From: Brucepastera parasyntrophica
Lineage (GTDB): Bacteria > Spirochaetota > Spirochaetia > Treponematales > Treponemataceae
Reading direction: 5' to 3'
NCBI RefSeq assembly: GCF_022376835.1
Contig: NZ_CP084606.1
Span: forward strand, 800,501-864,500
DNA: 64,000 nt
Shown: positions 38,509-47,444 of the stretch, piece by piece
Layout of the letters: each line of letters starts with the position of its first letter
Numbering within the stretch: position 1 is the first letter of the stretch
Program-made: the position numbers and the translations under genes
The notes under the pieces: model-generated
The model's database searches: none
What the model was told of the DNA's origin: nothing
What the model saw: the letters and a program-made list of their open reading frames with translations, nothing else

Positions 38509-39405
38509 CTATTGTACTACCGCATTTTGAAGGACGCAAGCAAAAGAAATTCCGTATAAATTTTTATAACACGGGAACAAATGTTCCTGTGCTTTTTTTG
38601 CACAATGCCTGTTTTCAAAAAGACCAAAAACAGCGGATCCCGAACCTGTCATGTCCGAAAACTGGGCTCCGGCGTTCAAAAGAGCATCCCGAATCTCCCC
38701 GATTACCGGCTGTTGCCTTGAAAGCGGCGCCGTAAAGCTGTTCCTGAAAGGCCATTCCGAAACAGGCCTGTTATACAGCTTTTCAAGCTCTCCCGGCAAC
38801 GGCCAGTCAATCCCCTTCTCGCCGCCCTCCTTCTGCCATTCATCCAGCAGACGATAGGCGGCCGCTGTGGAACTGTGGACAGCGGGCCAAACCAAAAGCC
38901 CGGCAATATCGGTCCGTGAAGGGATGGAAATGATTTTTTCTCCTCTCCCCTCAACAATTCCTGCGGCCCCGGATAAAAAAAACGGAACATCACTCCCGAT
39001 TTTTGCGGCCATATCAAGCATGCATGACCGGTCAAGGTCCGTACCAAACAGCAGATCAAGCGCCCGCAGCACGGCGGCAGCGTCGGATGAACCTCCGCCC
39101 AGTCCGGCGCCCGAGGGAATACGCTTCCTTATGACAACCGAAAGACCGTCCCGTATCCCCGTAACATATCTGAATTCGGAAACAGCCTTTGATATCGTGT
39201 TATCGGGCGGCAGCGCCATTTCCGGAGAAATAACAGTACATTCTCCCGGAGAACCGGTAAGTGAAAGCTCAAGCTCATCAGCGAGCGAAACAAGCTGAAA
39301 AATGCTTTCTATATCATGGTAACCGTCCGCGCGCTTGTCCAGAACTCTCAGGTGAAGGTTCAGTTTGCAGGGCGCGGAAATACGCACCGTTTTTTTATAT
39401 GCCAT
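38509..39405 (-). CDS. ispE: 4-diphosphocytidyl-2-C-methyl-D-erythritol kinase
   Basis: 298-residue GHMP kinase of the MEP isoprenoid pathway; it phosphorylates CDP-ME at the 2-position. APCKLNLHLRV at the N-terminus and the ATP loop PSGAGLGGGSSDAAAVLRAL are diagnostic, and MTGSGSAVFGLF is the C-terminal glycine-rich motif. The ATG at 39405 begins MAYKKTVRISAPCK. It is the first gene of the ispE-spoVG-tRNA-Gln-rplY unit. Confidence 0.94.
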   Translation of the reverse strand: MAYKKTVRISAPCKLNLHLRVLDKRADGYHDIESIFQLVSLADELELSLTGSPGECTVISPEMALPPDNTISKAVSEFRYVTGIRDGLSVVIRKRIPSGAGLGGGSSDAAAVLRALDLLFGTDLDRSCMLDMAAKIGSDVPFFLSGAAGIVEGRGEKIISIPSRTDIAGLLVWPAVHSSTAAAYRLLDEWQKEGGEKGIDWPLPGELEKLYNRPVSEWPFRNSFTAPLSRQQPVIGEIRDALLNAGAQFSDMTGSGSAVFGLFENRHCAKKAQEHLFPCYKNLYGISFACVLQNAVVQ

Positions 39406-39762
39406 TCAGCCAGCTTTCCGATGGGCGGCAGCCGGAATACCGGAGGGCTTTTACCGCCCTGGTACAGGTTTTGCCATTCCCGGTTCAGGAATTATACTAA
39501 TATTACGGATTTTGTCAAAGCATGAGGTTCATTTTAAAACAGCGGCGTGTATACGAGCTTTATTGACAGCCTTTTGACCGGACCGGAAACAGCCGGAAAA
39601 TTAAGGTCCGCATATTCCGGAAGATTTTCAGTTTTTAAACCGGAAAATACACGAAAAAACTCAAATTTCGTGAATAGATAGTTGACAGAAATAAACAGTC
39701 TCAATTATGTTTTCAGTAAGCAGATATGCGCCTTAAATTGCGGGAAAATGAGGATGAAACAA
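39406..39762. other. Divergent promoter gap between ispE and the acidic-protein gene
   Basis: No gene. It should hold the ispE promoter (minus) and one for the acidic protein (plus). A TTGACA at 39682-39687 followed 18 bases later by TATGTT is a candidate for the latter. Confidence 0.4.
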
Positions 39763-40029
39763 ATGTTGACTGATCTTGATCTGAAATCGGATTCAATGCA
39801 CGGAAGGTATGTATTTGAAGATGCATATGATGATTATGAGGATGATGATTTTGAGGAATCCCAGGACGATGATTTCGATGACTTTGAAGATGATGACGAT
39901 TTTGGTGACGATGAAGACATAGAAGATGATTTTGACGACTTTGATGAAGAAGAAGATTTTGGAGATGATGAGGAAGACGACTTCGATTATGAAGACGACG
40001 ACCTCGATTATGATGATTTCGATGAATAA
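39763..40029 (+). CDS. Extremely acidic Asp/Glu-rich small protein
   Basis: 88 residues from the ATG at 39763, chosen because GAGG lies 9 bases upstream; ATG codons further upstream lack a spaced site. The first 20 residues are ordinary (MLTDLDLKSDSMHGRYVFED). The rest is nearly all aspartate and glutamate broken by regular phenylalanine and tyrosine, as in DDFEESQDDDFDDFEDDDDF. I do not recognise a family. The composition recalls acidic tails of RNA polymerase delta factors, DNA mimics or metal-buffering proteins. It is the only plus-strand gene in a long minus-strand block. A 10-base-pair hairpin follows at 40033-40059. Confidence 0.6.
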   Translation: MLTDLDLKSDSMHGRYVFEDAYDDYEDDDFEESQDDDFDDFEDDDDFGDDEDIEDDFDDFDEEEDFGDDEEDDFDYEDDDLDYDDFDE

Positions 40030-40032
40030 TAT

Positions 40033-40059
40033 CTGATAAGAATATTCTGTTCTTATCAG
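40033..40059 (+). terminator. Hairpin after the acidic-protein gene
   Basis: CTGATAAGAA, a 7-base loop and TTCTTATCAG form a perfect 10-base-pair stem four bases after the stop. No U-tract follows. Confidence 0.4.
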
Positions 40060-40294
40060 CCGGCAGTCCGGCACAAACCGGCCTGCATATCACGGAAAGC
40101 CGCCCGATTAACGGCATTCCCGGACTTTTAAACCAATAATTTCAAAATACCCGTATTCTCATTCGTGGCGCGGGTTTAATCAGCCCGCGGCTGGTTCTGT
40201 AAGGAAATGATTTAATGGCCGCTTCCGCGACCTGCGAATACCCCGGACCGAAGGTCTGCAGCTCTTCGAGCTGACTGCTCTTCGGCGGAGTATT

Positions 40295-40681
40295 TTATTC
40301 CGGATCAGAGGCCGGTTCTGTTTCTTCATGGAGAAGATCAGGCGAACCGAACCACAATTTTTCGAGATCATAAAACCGTCTGGCCGTCTCTGTCATTAAA
40401 TGAATGATAATACTTCCGAGATCAATCAGCACCCAGTCTTCGCCGTCAGGAATTTTACGCCGGGTCGGAAATACCTCAAGCCCGAGAGGTTTTATCGCTT
40501 CGTGTATATGCCGCTGCAACCCCTGGGAATGAGTGGAACTTGAAGTCGTTGCAATAATAAAATAATCGGCAAAGGTATTGTTGCTGCTTATATCAAGGAC
40601 AACAACATTCTGTGCCTTATGCTCGGTCAGCAAGTTTCCGAGCGCAATGGCCGCGTCCCGTATTTCTGTCTTTTTTTCCAT
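40295..40681 (-). CDS. rsfS: Ribosomal silencing factor RsfS
   Basis: 128 residues of the RsfS/Iojap family, which binds L14 and blocks subunit joining in starvation. VVVLDISSNNTFADYFIIATTSSSTHSQGL, WVLIDLGSIIIHLMTETARRFYDLEKLW are the conserved core (split here by the usual variable loop). It is the last gene of the rplU-obgE-nadD-yqeK-LCP cluster, 9 bases after the LCP gene. This neighbourhood is typical for rsfS. Below the gene, an imperfect stem of GAATACCCCG and CGGAGTATT (about 40234-40293) may end the transcript. Confidence 0.95.
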   Translation of the reverse strand: MEKKTEIRDAAIALGNLLTEHKAQNVVVLDISSNNTFADYFIIATTSSSTHSQGLQRHIHEAIKPLGLEVFPTRRKIPDGEDWVLIDLGSIIIHLMTETARRFYDLEKLWFGSPDLLHEETEPASDPE

Positions 40682-40690
40682 ATTTTCTCC

Positions 40691-41890
40691 CTATCGCACA
40701 AATCGTCCGGTAAAATCTTTTCCCAGGATTATGGTGTAATCAACTATAGTTTCAGTCCCGTATTCTTCGGCATCCGAAGGATTTACTGCCGCTGTCTGAA
40801 TATTTTTACATTGGATAACCTGGGCAATGGTAGCGGCGACCGTTTCATTTCCGATACGGTCAATTACTACTGTTTTATCATATTCACTGCTTTCCGCGTT
40901 GGCAACACGGATAACATCATATCCGAAACTCTGATACAGTTCCGATGTATTCCGGGCAAGGCCCTGCGTTTTTGTTCCGTTCAGGATTTCAATGGCGTAA
41001 ATTCTTTCCTGCGCGGCATTATCATCGGAAGTGAGCCCGGCGATGGTTTGCCGGATAACATCCTTGAGAAGCTGCCCGTCATAAAACGGAAAGAGCAGGG
41101 TTTTTCCGTCAACGACGCGGAGGGACCCGGTCACCCGCTGAGGTACAAGGCGTTCAGAATCTATTTTTGAAAGTTCCTCCAGCAGGACCTTAAGTGAATC
41201 GTCCCCCAAATTGGCGCGGAAACACGACTTCAATACGGGGAAAATTGAATTTGAAAAAGCAATGCCTGAATTGTCATTGAGCGCCCGGAAAAAAGCGAGG
41301 ACCGCCTTTTGTTTGCGCCCGACAGCCTCCCCTTCCTGGTCCAGAGGGTCCGAATAAGTCACATAAGTACGGATTTTATCACCGTCAAGCTTTACCGCAC
41401 CCGAGGGCAGAAGGATTCTCCCTTCTTCTGTCTGAATATCAATAGGAGTCGGTATAAAAACATCAAAACCGGAAAGCAAATCAGCCAGCCTCACAAACTG
41501 ATCAAGATTGAAAACAAGGTAAAAGGGTACCGAAATTCCGGTCAAGCCCTCGATTTCAGTTTTATAATCCTGGATTCCCTTTTCTTCATAAACCGCATCG
41601 ATCCTGTCCACACGGCCAAGCCTCCGCAGAATAAGTCCGGTCTCGCCCGGAATATCAAACATAGCGGCCCTTTTGCTTCCCGGATAATACGCAATAATAT
41701 TTGTGGACAGGGGCCTGCCCTCATCCTCCAGCACAATAAGAACTTTCAGAAGCTGTTCGCCGGAAAGAACTTCCTTTATGGGGTCGGTCCGCATCGCGAT
41801 AATGAGGATAACCGCGGCCCCGAGAAAAATCAGCAAAATGGCAATAAGAAAAATATTGCTTGATTTCATATTTACCGGGCGTGATTTCAT
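40691..41890 (-). CDS. LytR-CpsA-Psr family protein with LytR C-terminal domain
   Basis: 399 residues: one membrane helix (about 13-32), an extracytoplasmic LCP-like domain (about 45-290) and a LytR_C domain (about 310-395, IEILNGTKTQGLARNTSELYQSFGYDVI). LCP proteins transfer glycopolymers from lipid carriers to the cell wall, but the catalytic arginines of the classic domain are not obvious here. The ATG overlaps the yqeK stop (ATGA) with a strong AGGAGGGG site 8 bases upstream. Its place between yqeK and rsfS is common in spirochaetes and Firmicutes. Confidence 0.85.
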   Translation of the reverse strand: MKSRPVNMKSSNIFLIAILLIFLGAAVILIIAMRTDPIKEVLSGEQLLKVLIVLEDEGRPLSTNIIAYYPGSKRAAMFDIPGETGLILRRLGRVDRIDAVYEEKGIQDYKTEIEGLTGISVPFYLVFNLDQFVRLADLLSGFDVFIPTPIDIQTEEGRILLPSGAVKLDGDKIRTYVTYSDPLDQEGEAVGRKQKAVLAFFRALNDNSGIAFSNSIFPVLKSCFRANLGDDSLKVLLEELSKIDSERLVPQRVTGSLRVVDGKTLLFPFYDGQLLKDVIRQTIAGLTSDDNAAQERIYAIEILNGTKTQGLARNTSELYQSFGYDVIRVANAESSEYDKTVVIDRIGNETVAATIAQVIQCKNIQTAAVNPSDAEEYGTETIVDYTIILGKDFTGRFVR

Positions 41891-42477
41891 TTGTTTTTCC
41901 CCTCCTGCAAATGCTGCAGCATTAACTTCGTATTTTTCGCAACCTTTTTTCCCTTCGCGGCAAGATAGGAAATTGTCATTTCCATAACCATTATGGTCAT
42001 TGTATCAAGGTCAGAAGAAAGCATTCTCTCACGAAGGACAGGATCAATATCGGGACGTTTCGGTTCAATCTTATCTGCAACATAAATAATTTTTCCCAGA
42101 TCATCAATATCCGGGGAACCAAAGGTATGATACCGGACCGCGTTCAGAACAGACGGATCGGTAACCTGAAAATCTTCGGCAAGAAGCAGGGCCGCTGCGC
42201 GTCCGTGCAGCAGAGCGGGTTTTGATTTTTCTATCCCGGTAAGTTTGGCCCCGTCTTTTTCAGCCATATTGAGGAGCCATTCATCCTGTGCAGTTTTACA
42301 CATATCATGGGCAATCCCGGCGAGATATCCTTTTGCCGGCTCAACCGCGAACCGGGCGCATAAGTCTCGGGCAAGGACCGCGACCCGGACCGAATGCTTA
42401 TAGCGGAACGGCGGCAGCATGCCGAGTATATACAGATTGACTTTTTCAGTTACTTCCTGCAGTTGCTCAAGATTCAT
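41887..42477 (-). CDS. yqeK: HD-domain nucleotide phosphohydrolase YqeK (Ap4A hydrolase type)
   Basis: 196 residues. HD-domain hydrolase; YqeK enzymes split diadenosine tetraphosphate symmetrically. HSVRVAVLARDL, GIAHDMCK (the HD pair) and RYHTFGSPDIDDLGKIIYVADKIEPKRP give the metal-binding set. I chose the ATG at 42477 (MNLEQLQEV); a TTG at 42492 is possible. Either start overlaps the end of nadD. yqeK follows nadD in very many bacteria. Confidence 0.93.
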   Translation of the reverse strand: MNLEQLQEVTEKVNLYILGMLPPFRYKHSVRVAVLARDLCARFAVEPAKGYLAGIAHDMCKTAQDEWLLNMAEKDGAKLTGIEKSKPALLHGRAAALLLAEDFQVTDPSVLNAVRYHTFGSPDIDDLGKIIYVADKIEPKRPDIDPVLRERMLSSDLDTMTIMVMEMTISYLAAKGKKVAKNTKLMLQHLQEGKNK

Positions 42478-43053
42478 ACAAATGGTTCTCAATTACATAT
42501 TCAGCCACTGTTTCAGGCACAAAATACCGCCAGCTCTTCCCCGCCTTTATCCGTTCGCGGATATCCGAAGATGAAATCCCGATCAGCGGATTATGTACGG
42601 CCCTGTAAGGATATTGAAACGAAATATTCATATCGGCAGAGGGATACAGCCGTCTGGTAACAAGTATATCAGCTTTTTCCGCCAAAAGCGAGGCCTTTTT
42701 CCATGTCGAAAAATCGGCGACAAGGTCGTCCCCAATAATCAGTCCGATTTTGCCCTCGAGTTTTCCCGCGAACCGCGCTTCCAGATATTCAATGGTATCA
42801 TATGTATAGGAAACACTGCCCCGGATAAGCTCGCAGTTGTCTGCGTCGATTCCCGGACTGTGTTTTGTTGCAAGGTTGAGCATCTCCAGTCTGTCCGAAG
42901 ACGAAGCGCCCGCGGCAAGTTCCTTATGGGGAGGAATATTCGCCGGGATAAGCAATACGCTATCGTATCCGAAATTTATCCTGACCTCGTCCGCTATGGC
43001 AAGATGGCCGGAATGGACAGGATTAAAGGTCCCCCGAGAACAGCTATTTTCAT
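42467..43053 (-). CDS. nadD: Nicotinate-nucleotide adenylyltransferase (frameshifted)
   Basis: About 195 residues when restored; the NAD synthesis enzyme joining nicotinate mononucleotide and ATP. As read, the start MKIAVLGG runs into another frame. Adding one G to the run at 43031-43035 gives GGTFNPVHSGHLAIA, the nucleotidyltransferase motif (T/HxGH), and continues into LLIPANIPPHK. SSDIRERI near the end is the second family motif. The ATG at 43053 overlaps the obgE stop (ATGA). NadD is essential in most bacteria, so the break is probably a sequence error. Confidence 0.92.
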
Positions 43054-44216
43054 TTTTTACGGCCTCTGCGTTTCCTGCTCAGACTTACAGTGGCCCCGAA
43101 GCCTCCGTCATTTTCACCGTATTCGGGATCCGCAGGTTCAGCAAGCATAAAATCGAGCGCAGAATTTGCCGCTGTACCGGAAAAACCATCGTCTTCCGGT
43201 GCGGCCGCAGTTTCATTCGCCTGAACAAGTTCCATAAAGGCTTTTTTTGCGTCTTCCAGCCCCCAGCGGTTCTGTACCGATACGCCAAGAACAGGCAGGC
43301 CGGGGTATTTTTTTGCGAGAAATGAATGGAGTTCGGCGAGATGCTCCCTTGTTTCCGGAAGATCAAGCTTTGTGGCAATCACTATTGATTGTTTTTGAGC
43401 CAGTTCGGGGGAAAATTCTTCAAGCTCGGATTTCAGCTTGTCAAAGGCTCCGAGAAAATCTTCTTCCGAAAGGTCAATGATATATGCGAGTCCGGCTGAA
43501 CGGGAAATATGCTTCAGAAAGCGGATACCCATTCCCCGTCCTTCCGAAGCGCCTTCAATAATACCGGGAATATCGGCAAGAATTATGTCCCGAGTCTCAT
43601 CAATGCGCAAAACTCCCAAGTGGGGAATTTTTGTTGTAAACGGATAAGGCGCTATTTTGGGGCGGGCATTGGTAAAAAACTCGAGAAGAGATGATTTTCC
43701 TGCGTTCGGGAAACCGACAAAACCGATATCAGCTATAATGTTAAGCTCGACTCTCAGTTTGCGCGTTTCACCGTCCTGCCCGGGCAGGGCTGTCCGGGGA
43801 GCCTGATTTACCGAACTCTTGAAATGTACGTTTCCCCAGCCGCCGTTGCCCCCGCGGAGAAAAACAAGGCTTCCTTCATAATCCATACCAAAATCGTGAA
43901 CAAGCTCGCCGGTATCCGCGTCCCGGAGCAGGCAGCCGGGAGGCAAAAGAACCGTGCAATCCTCACCGTCCTTCCCGAAACGCTGATTGCCTTCGCCGTC
44001 ACCACCGTTCTTCGCTTTGAAGGTTTGTTTATAACGCAAATGCGCAAGAGTCCTTAAATTCGGCCGTATTTCAAATATGACATCGCCGCCCCTGCCGCCG
44101 TCGCCGCCGGAGGGTCCGCCATTCGGAATATATTTTTCCCTGCGGAACGCAATACAGCCGTTACCGCCTTTTCCTGAGGACACAGTTATCAGCGCCTCGT
44201 CTGCAAATTTAATCAT
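43050..44216 (-). CDS. obgE: Obg family GTPase
   Basis: 388-residue GTPase for 50S assembly. The glycine-rich Obg domain (about 1-158: GGNGCIAFRREKYIPNGGPSGGDGG) is followed by a G domain: GFPNAGKSS (G1), DIPGIIEGASEGRG (G3), TKLDLP (G4). A short acidic/basic C-terminal tail ends in RKRRGRKK. It follows rpmA across a terminator, so it may be partly uncoupled from rplU-prp-rpmA, and it is translationally coupled to nadD. Confidence 0.96.
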   Translation of the reverse strand: MIKFADEALITVSSGKGGNGCIAFRREKYIPNGGPSGGDGGRGGDVIFEIRPNLRTLAHLRYKQTFKAKNGGDGEGNQRFGKDGEDCTVLLPPGCLLRDADTGELVHDFGMDYEGSLVFLRGGNGGWGNVHFKSSVNQAPRTALPGQDGETRKLRVELNIIADIGFVGFPNAGKSSLLEFFTNARPKIAPYPFTTKIPHLGVLRIDETRDIILADIPGIIEGASEGRGMGIRFLKHISRSAGLAYIIDLSEEDFLGAFDKLKSELEEFSPELAQKQSIVIATKLDLPETREHLAELHSFLAKKYPGLPVLGVSVQNRWGLEDAKKAFMELVQANETAAAPEDDGFSGTAANSALDFMLAEPADPEYGENDGGFGATVSLSRKRRGRKK

Positions 44217-44265
44217 ACAAGTACTACCAGTTTACACAAAAACTACGGACTATTATCATCCGATG

Positions 44266-44294
44266 AAAAAAAAGCCGACGAAATATTCGCCGGC
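44266..44294 (-). terminator. Rho-independent terminator between rpmA and obgE
   Basis: Minus strand: GCCGGCGAA, a 3-base loop, TTCGTCGGC, then eight T. It would let the ribosomal protein genes be expressed more strongly than obgE. Confidence 0.88.
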
Positions 44295-44384
44295 CGTTAC
44301 TTATAAAAAAATCAGATACCGTTTTTTCACGGAAGATATTCTCCGGCCAAAACCGGAAGAACAGTAAACCGAATCCGGGCTTGT

Positions 44385-44642
44385 TTATGCCTGGACAGGT
44401 TCAATGGACGCGAGATGTCTTCCTTTCCGGCTGTGATATTTTACAACTCCGTCTGCAGTCGCAAACAGGGTATTATCCCGTCCGAGACCGACATTATTTC
44501 CGGGATGTATTTTTGTACCTCTCTGGCGGACAAGAATTGAACCGGCAGATACTGTCTGTCCGCCAAAAACCTTTACGCCGAGATATTTGGGATTTGAATC
44601 CCGTCCATTTTTGGCTCCGCTACCGCCTTTCTTTCGTGCCAT
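44385..44642 (-). CDS. rpmA: 50S ribosomal protein L27
   Basis: 85 residues starting [16 protein letters not shown], with [20 protein letters not shown] and [11 protein letters not shown]. The N-terminus reaches into the peptidyl-transferase centre. It is the short, ready-made form: there is no FxxxF-type extension for cleavage by Prp, although prp is the neighbouring gene. A GGAGGA site precedes the ATG, and no in-frame upstream start is visible. Confidence 0.96.
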   Translation of the reverse strand: MARKKGGSGAKNGRDSNPKYLGVKVFGGQTVSAGSILVRQRGTKIHPGNNVGLGRDNTLFATADGVVKYHSRKGRHLASIEPVQA

Positions 44643-44718
44643 AGTTATCCTCCAAACAAATCAACCCTTTAATACACAAATACTGAACTTTCAAAACTTT
44701 TCCGCCGGCTGCTGCCTG

Positions 44719-45054
44719 TCAGAGGCCGCTTTTACGCAGATCCAGACTGACTGTTCCGGGAAATTCCCGTTCCAGGCTTGCAATTCCTTTTGACAGAAAC
44801 GCCGCCGCATACACCAGAAGAGGTATATCAGCCTCATTGTATTTGCAGACCCTGAAAGACAGGAGTCCGCGTTCCGGAGCCGAGACTTCAAGCTCCGTTA
44901 TTTCACCGGATAAAACTTCCAGCGTTGTGCGCAGCAGCACTGTTGCAGCCGCGCAGACTATATCATTACCGCGGGGAGCCGTACCGGCGTGGCCGGAAGC
45001 TTCTGCGGAAATCAGATTTCCGTATTGTCCCGCTGTAATTGTGACCGTAATCAC
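44719..45054 (-). CDS. prp: Ribosomal-processing cysteine protease Prp
   Basis: 111 residues between rplU and rpmA, the classic place. Catalytic His22 in SGHAG and Cys34 in NDIVCAA are present. In Firmicutes, Prp trims the N-terminal extension of L27. Here L27 has no extension, so Prp must have another substrate or another role in ribosome assembly. The start lies 3 bases after the rplU stop. Confidence 0.92.
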   Translation of the reverse strand: MITVTITAGQYGNLISAEASGHAGTAPRGNDIVCAAATVLLRTTLEVLSGEITELEVSAPERGLLSFRVCKYNEADIPLLVYAAAFLSKGIASLEREFPGTVSLDLRKSGL

Positions 45055-45057
45055 CTT

Positions 45058-45372
45058 TTATACCCCGGTAATATCCTCAACCGTGATCATGGTATACTGC
45101 TGGCGGTGGCCAATGGTGCGGTGATAATCTTTTTTGCTTTTATATTTGTAGACAATAATCTTTTTGTCCCTGAAGCTGTCACCAACCGTCGCGGAAACCT
45201 TGACACCCTTAACATAGGGCATACCGACTGTGGTTTTTCCGTCATCGCTTACCATTAAAACAGTATCGATATCAATTTTTGAACCTTTTTCAGCGTCTAT
45301 CAGGTCAACCTGTATCTGGCCGCCCTTTTCCGCCTTGTACTGCTTACCTTTATACTCAACGAGTGCGTACAT
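45058..45372 (-). CDS. rplU: 50S ribosomal protein L21
   Basis: 104 residues. MYALVEYKGKQYKAEKGGQIQVD is the family start (it begins at the ATG at 45372, with AGAGG 7 bases upstream; an in-frame upstream start at 45405 is not needed). The C-terminus YKSKKDYHRTIGHRQQYT holds the rRNA-binding GHRQ motif. It is first in the rplU-prp-rpmA group. Confidence 0.95.
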   Translation of the reverse strand: MYALVEYKGKQYKAEKGGQIQVDLIDAEKGSKIDIDTVLMVSDDGKTTVGMPYVKGVKVSATVGDSFRDKKIIVYKYKSKKDYHRTIGHRQQYTMITVEDITGV

Positions 45373-45449
45373 TTCAGAACCTCTAAAACATAAATTTATG
45401 CGCACTTCAATATATTAACGGGTTTATATTGAAGATACAAACAATATTG

Positions 45450-45480
45450 CAAAAAAGCCGACGTAACCGGCATTTTCCTA
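45450..45480 (-). terminator. Terminator between argS and rplU
   Basis: Minus strand: AATGCCG, a 7-base loop, CGGC and TTTTTT. The stem is short but the T-tract is good. Confidence 0.6.
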
Positions 45481-45541
45481 TAAAATATATTTATACAATG
45501 AAAGAAAGCCAAGAGTCAAGGCTGTTCCGTCACTATTTTGC

Positions 45542-47305
45542 CTACATTGCTTCCAGAAACGGTACCAGGATCAGATGCATTGCGCTTTTCAGGACAATCC
45601 TGACAGCTTTTGCGAGTTCAAGCCTGGTACAGACCAGATCAGGGGTCCCGGCCGCCAGAATGGGGCATTCATGATAAAACCGGCTGAAACACTTGGACAG
45701 TTCATATAAATATGAGGCTATAATGCTCGGATCGTAATTTTTCGCGGCGCGTTCAATCTGGGCGGAATAATCGGCAAGAACTTTTAACAGTTCCCATTCA
45801 GCTTCATGAGTTAGGAGTCCGGGATTCACCGTACCTCCGTCAGCTTCAGGACCAGCTTTTCCCAGCAGAGAGGTGATCCGCGCACCCATATACTGCAGAT
45901 AGGGTCCCGTATTGCCATTGAAAGAAAGGGATTCTTTCGGGTTAAAAAGCATATCTTTCAAAGGAGTAACCTGAAGCAGATAATAATGAAGGGCTCCAAG
46001 CGCAATTTTTTCGGCAACTTTTTCAGGATCGCCGACGGCCTCTTCCCTGCCCTTTGCGGCAATTTCCTCAAGGGCGCCGTTTCTCAAATTATCTATCAGA
46101 TCATCGGCGTCTACAATTGTTCCTTCCCTGCTTTTCATTTTCCCTTCGGGAAGATTAACCATTCCGTATGAAAGGTGGTACAGGTTTTCCGCCCATTCAA
46201 AGCCAAGAAGCCGCAAAACATAGAACAGGACTTTAAAATGATACTGCTGTTCATTGGCAACAACATACACCATCCGGTCAAAGGGCCAGTCCTTGTGCCG
46301 GAAAATTGCCGTACCAATATCCTGGGTAATATACAGGGAGGTCCCATCCTTCCGGAGGAGAACCTTTTTATCTAGATTAATGGGAGACAGGTCTACCCAT
46401 ACCGAACCGTCATCATCCCGGTAAAAAAGCCCCTTTTCAAGACCGGCAAGGACCTCATCCTTTCCTTTCAGATAGGTATCGCTTTCATAATAAAATTTCT
46501 CAAAGGAAATTCCCGTTCTTTCATAGGTTTCCACAATCCCCGAAATGGCCCAGTCATTCATCTGCTGCCAGAGTTCGCGCACATCAGGATCACCCGCTTC
46601 CCAGGCGAGCAGCATTTCCTGGACCTCCTGCTCCGCCTTTTCGGGGTTATCCTTGCTGTACTGATGGAATTTTACATAATAGGCCCCGACAAAATGGTCG
46701 GATTTTATTCCTTCTTTTTCGGGAGTGGTACCGTTTCCGAATTTCCGGTAAGCGAGCATTGATTTACAGATATGAACGCCCCGGTTATTGATAATGTTGA
46801 CCTTGAGGACTTCCGCGCCGCAAAAATCGAAAATGCGGGAAATACTTTCCCCGAGAGCATCATTTCTGAGATGCCCCAGATGAAGGGGTTTGTTTGTATT
46901 GGGGCCGGAAAATTCAATCATAATCCGCTGCCCATCGAGGAGGCCGGTTTTACCATACGCATCGCCCTCGGACATTATTTCCGACAGAATCCGGCTGGCC
47001 TCATGGGAACGGGAAAGGAAGACATTTACATAGGGGCCTTCCTGCTTTGCGGTCCCGAAACCGGCAAGGGAAGGATCGGATTGAAGAAGTTTTACGGTTT
47101 CGGCGGCGATCACGGGCGGGCCCATTCGGAACATTTTCGCAAACTGGAACATGGGAAAACCTATATCTCCCATTGCGGGATTCGGAGGGGTTTCCGCGGT
47201 TATTTCCGCGGCCGTTATTTTTTCTCCGTCAATATTTTTGCTGTTTTTTATGGTATTAAGCGCCGAAGCAATTGCTCCGGCCCACTGGCTGCGTATTTCA
47301 GACAC
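45542..47305 (-). CDS. argS: Arginyl-tRNA synthetase
   Basis: 587-residue class I synthetase. An N-terminal Add-1 domain, the HIGH-type motif (GPNTNKPLHLGHLRND), the KMSKS-type loop GKMKSREGTIVDADDL and a C-terminal anticodon-binding DALR domain (ARITSLL, LYELSKCFSRFYHECPIL) are all present. Full length and intact. It is followed by a terminator and then the rplU group. Confidence 0.97.
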   Translation of the reverse strand: MSEIRSQWAGAIASALNTIKNSKNIDGEKITAAEITAETPPNPAMGDIGFPMFQFAKMFRMGPPVIAAETVKLLQSDPSLAGFGTAKQEGPYVNVFLSRSHEASRILSEIMSEGDAYGKTGLLDGQRIMIEFSGPNTNKPLHLGHLRNDALGESISRIFDFCGAEVLKVNIINNRGVHICKSMLAYRKFGNGTTPEKEGIKSDHFVGAYYVKFHQYSKDNPEKAEQEVQEMLLAWEAGDPDVRELWQQMNDWAISGIVETYERTGISFEKFYYESDTYLKGKDEVLAGLEKGLFYRDDDGSVWVDLSPINLDKKVLLRKDGTSLYITQDIGTAIFRHKDWPFDRMVYVVANEQQYHFKVLFYVLRLLGFEWAENLYHLSYGMVNLPEGKMKSREGTIVDADDLIDNLRNGALEEIAAKGREEAVGDPEKVAEKIALGALHYYLLQVTPLKDMLFNPKESLSFNGNTGPYLQYMGARITSLLGKAGPEADGGTVNPGLLTHEAEWELLKVLADYSAQIERAAKNYDPSIIASYLYELSKCFSRFYHECPILAAGTPDLVCTRLELAKAVRIVLKSAMHLILVPFLEAM

Positions 47306-47444
47306 TGTTATACTCCGTTTTCACCCTTATACTGAATTGCATGTTTTCAGCGGGCTGTTTCCGGATATTGTAACGGATATATATTTTTTTTTCAATTTGT
47401 ATTGCGGTTGGTCACACAGGCGGGCTGCAATACAGATGAAATTC

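Noticed and set aside
39682-39760. Longer N-terminus for the acidic protein
   Set aside because: The upstream ATG codons lack a spaced ribosome site and the first overlaps the likely promoter; the ATG at 39763 has GAGG at the right distance.
40130-40294. Open frame continuing about 48 codons beyond the rsfS stop
   Set aside because: RsfS already has its full family length and the stretch contains a long stem-loop; no indel is needed to explain rsfS.
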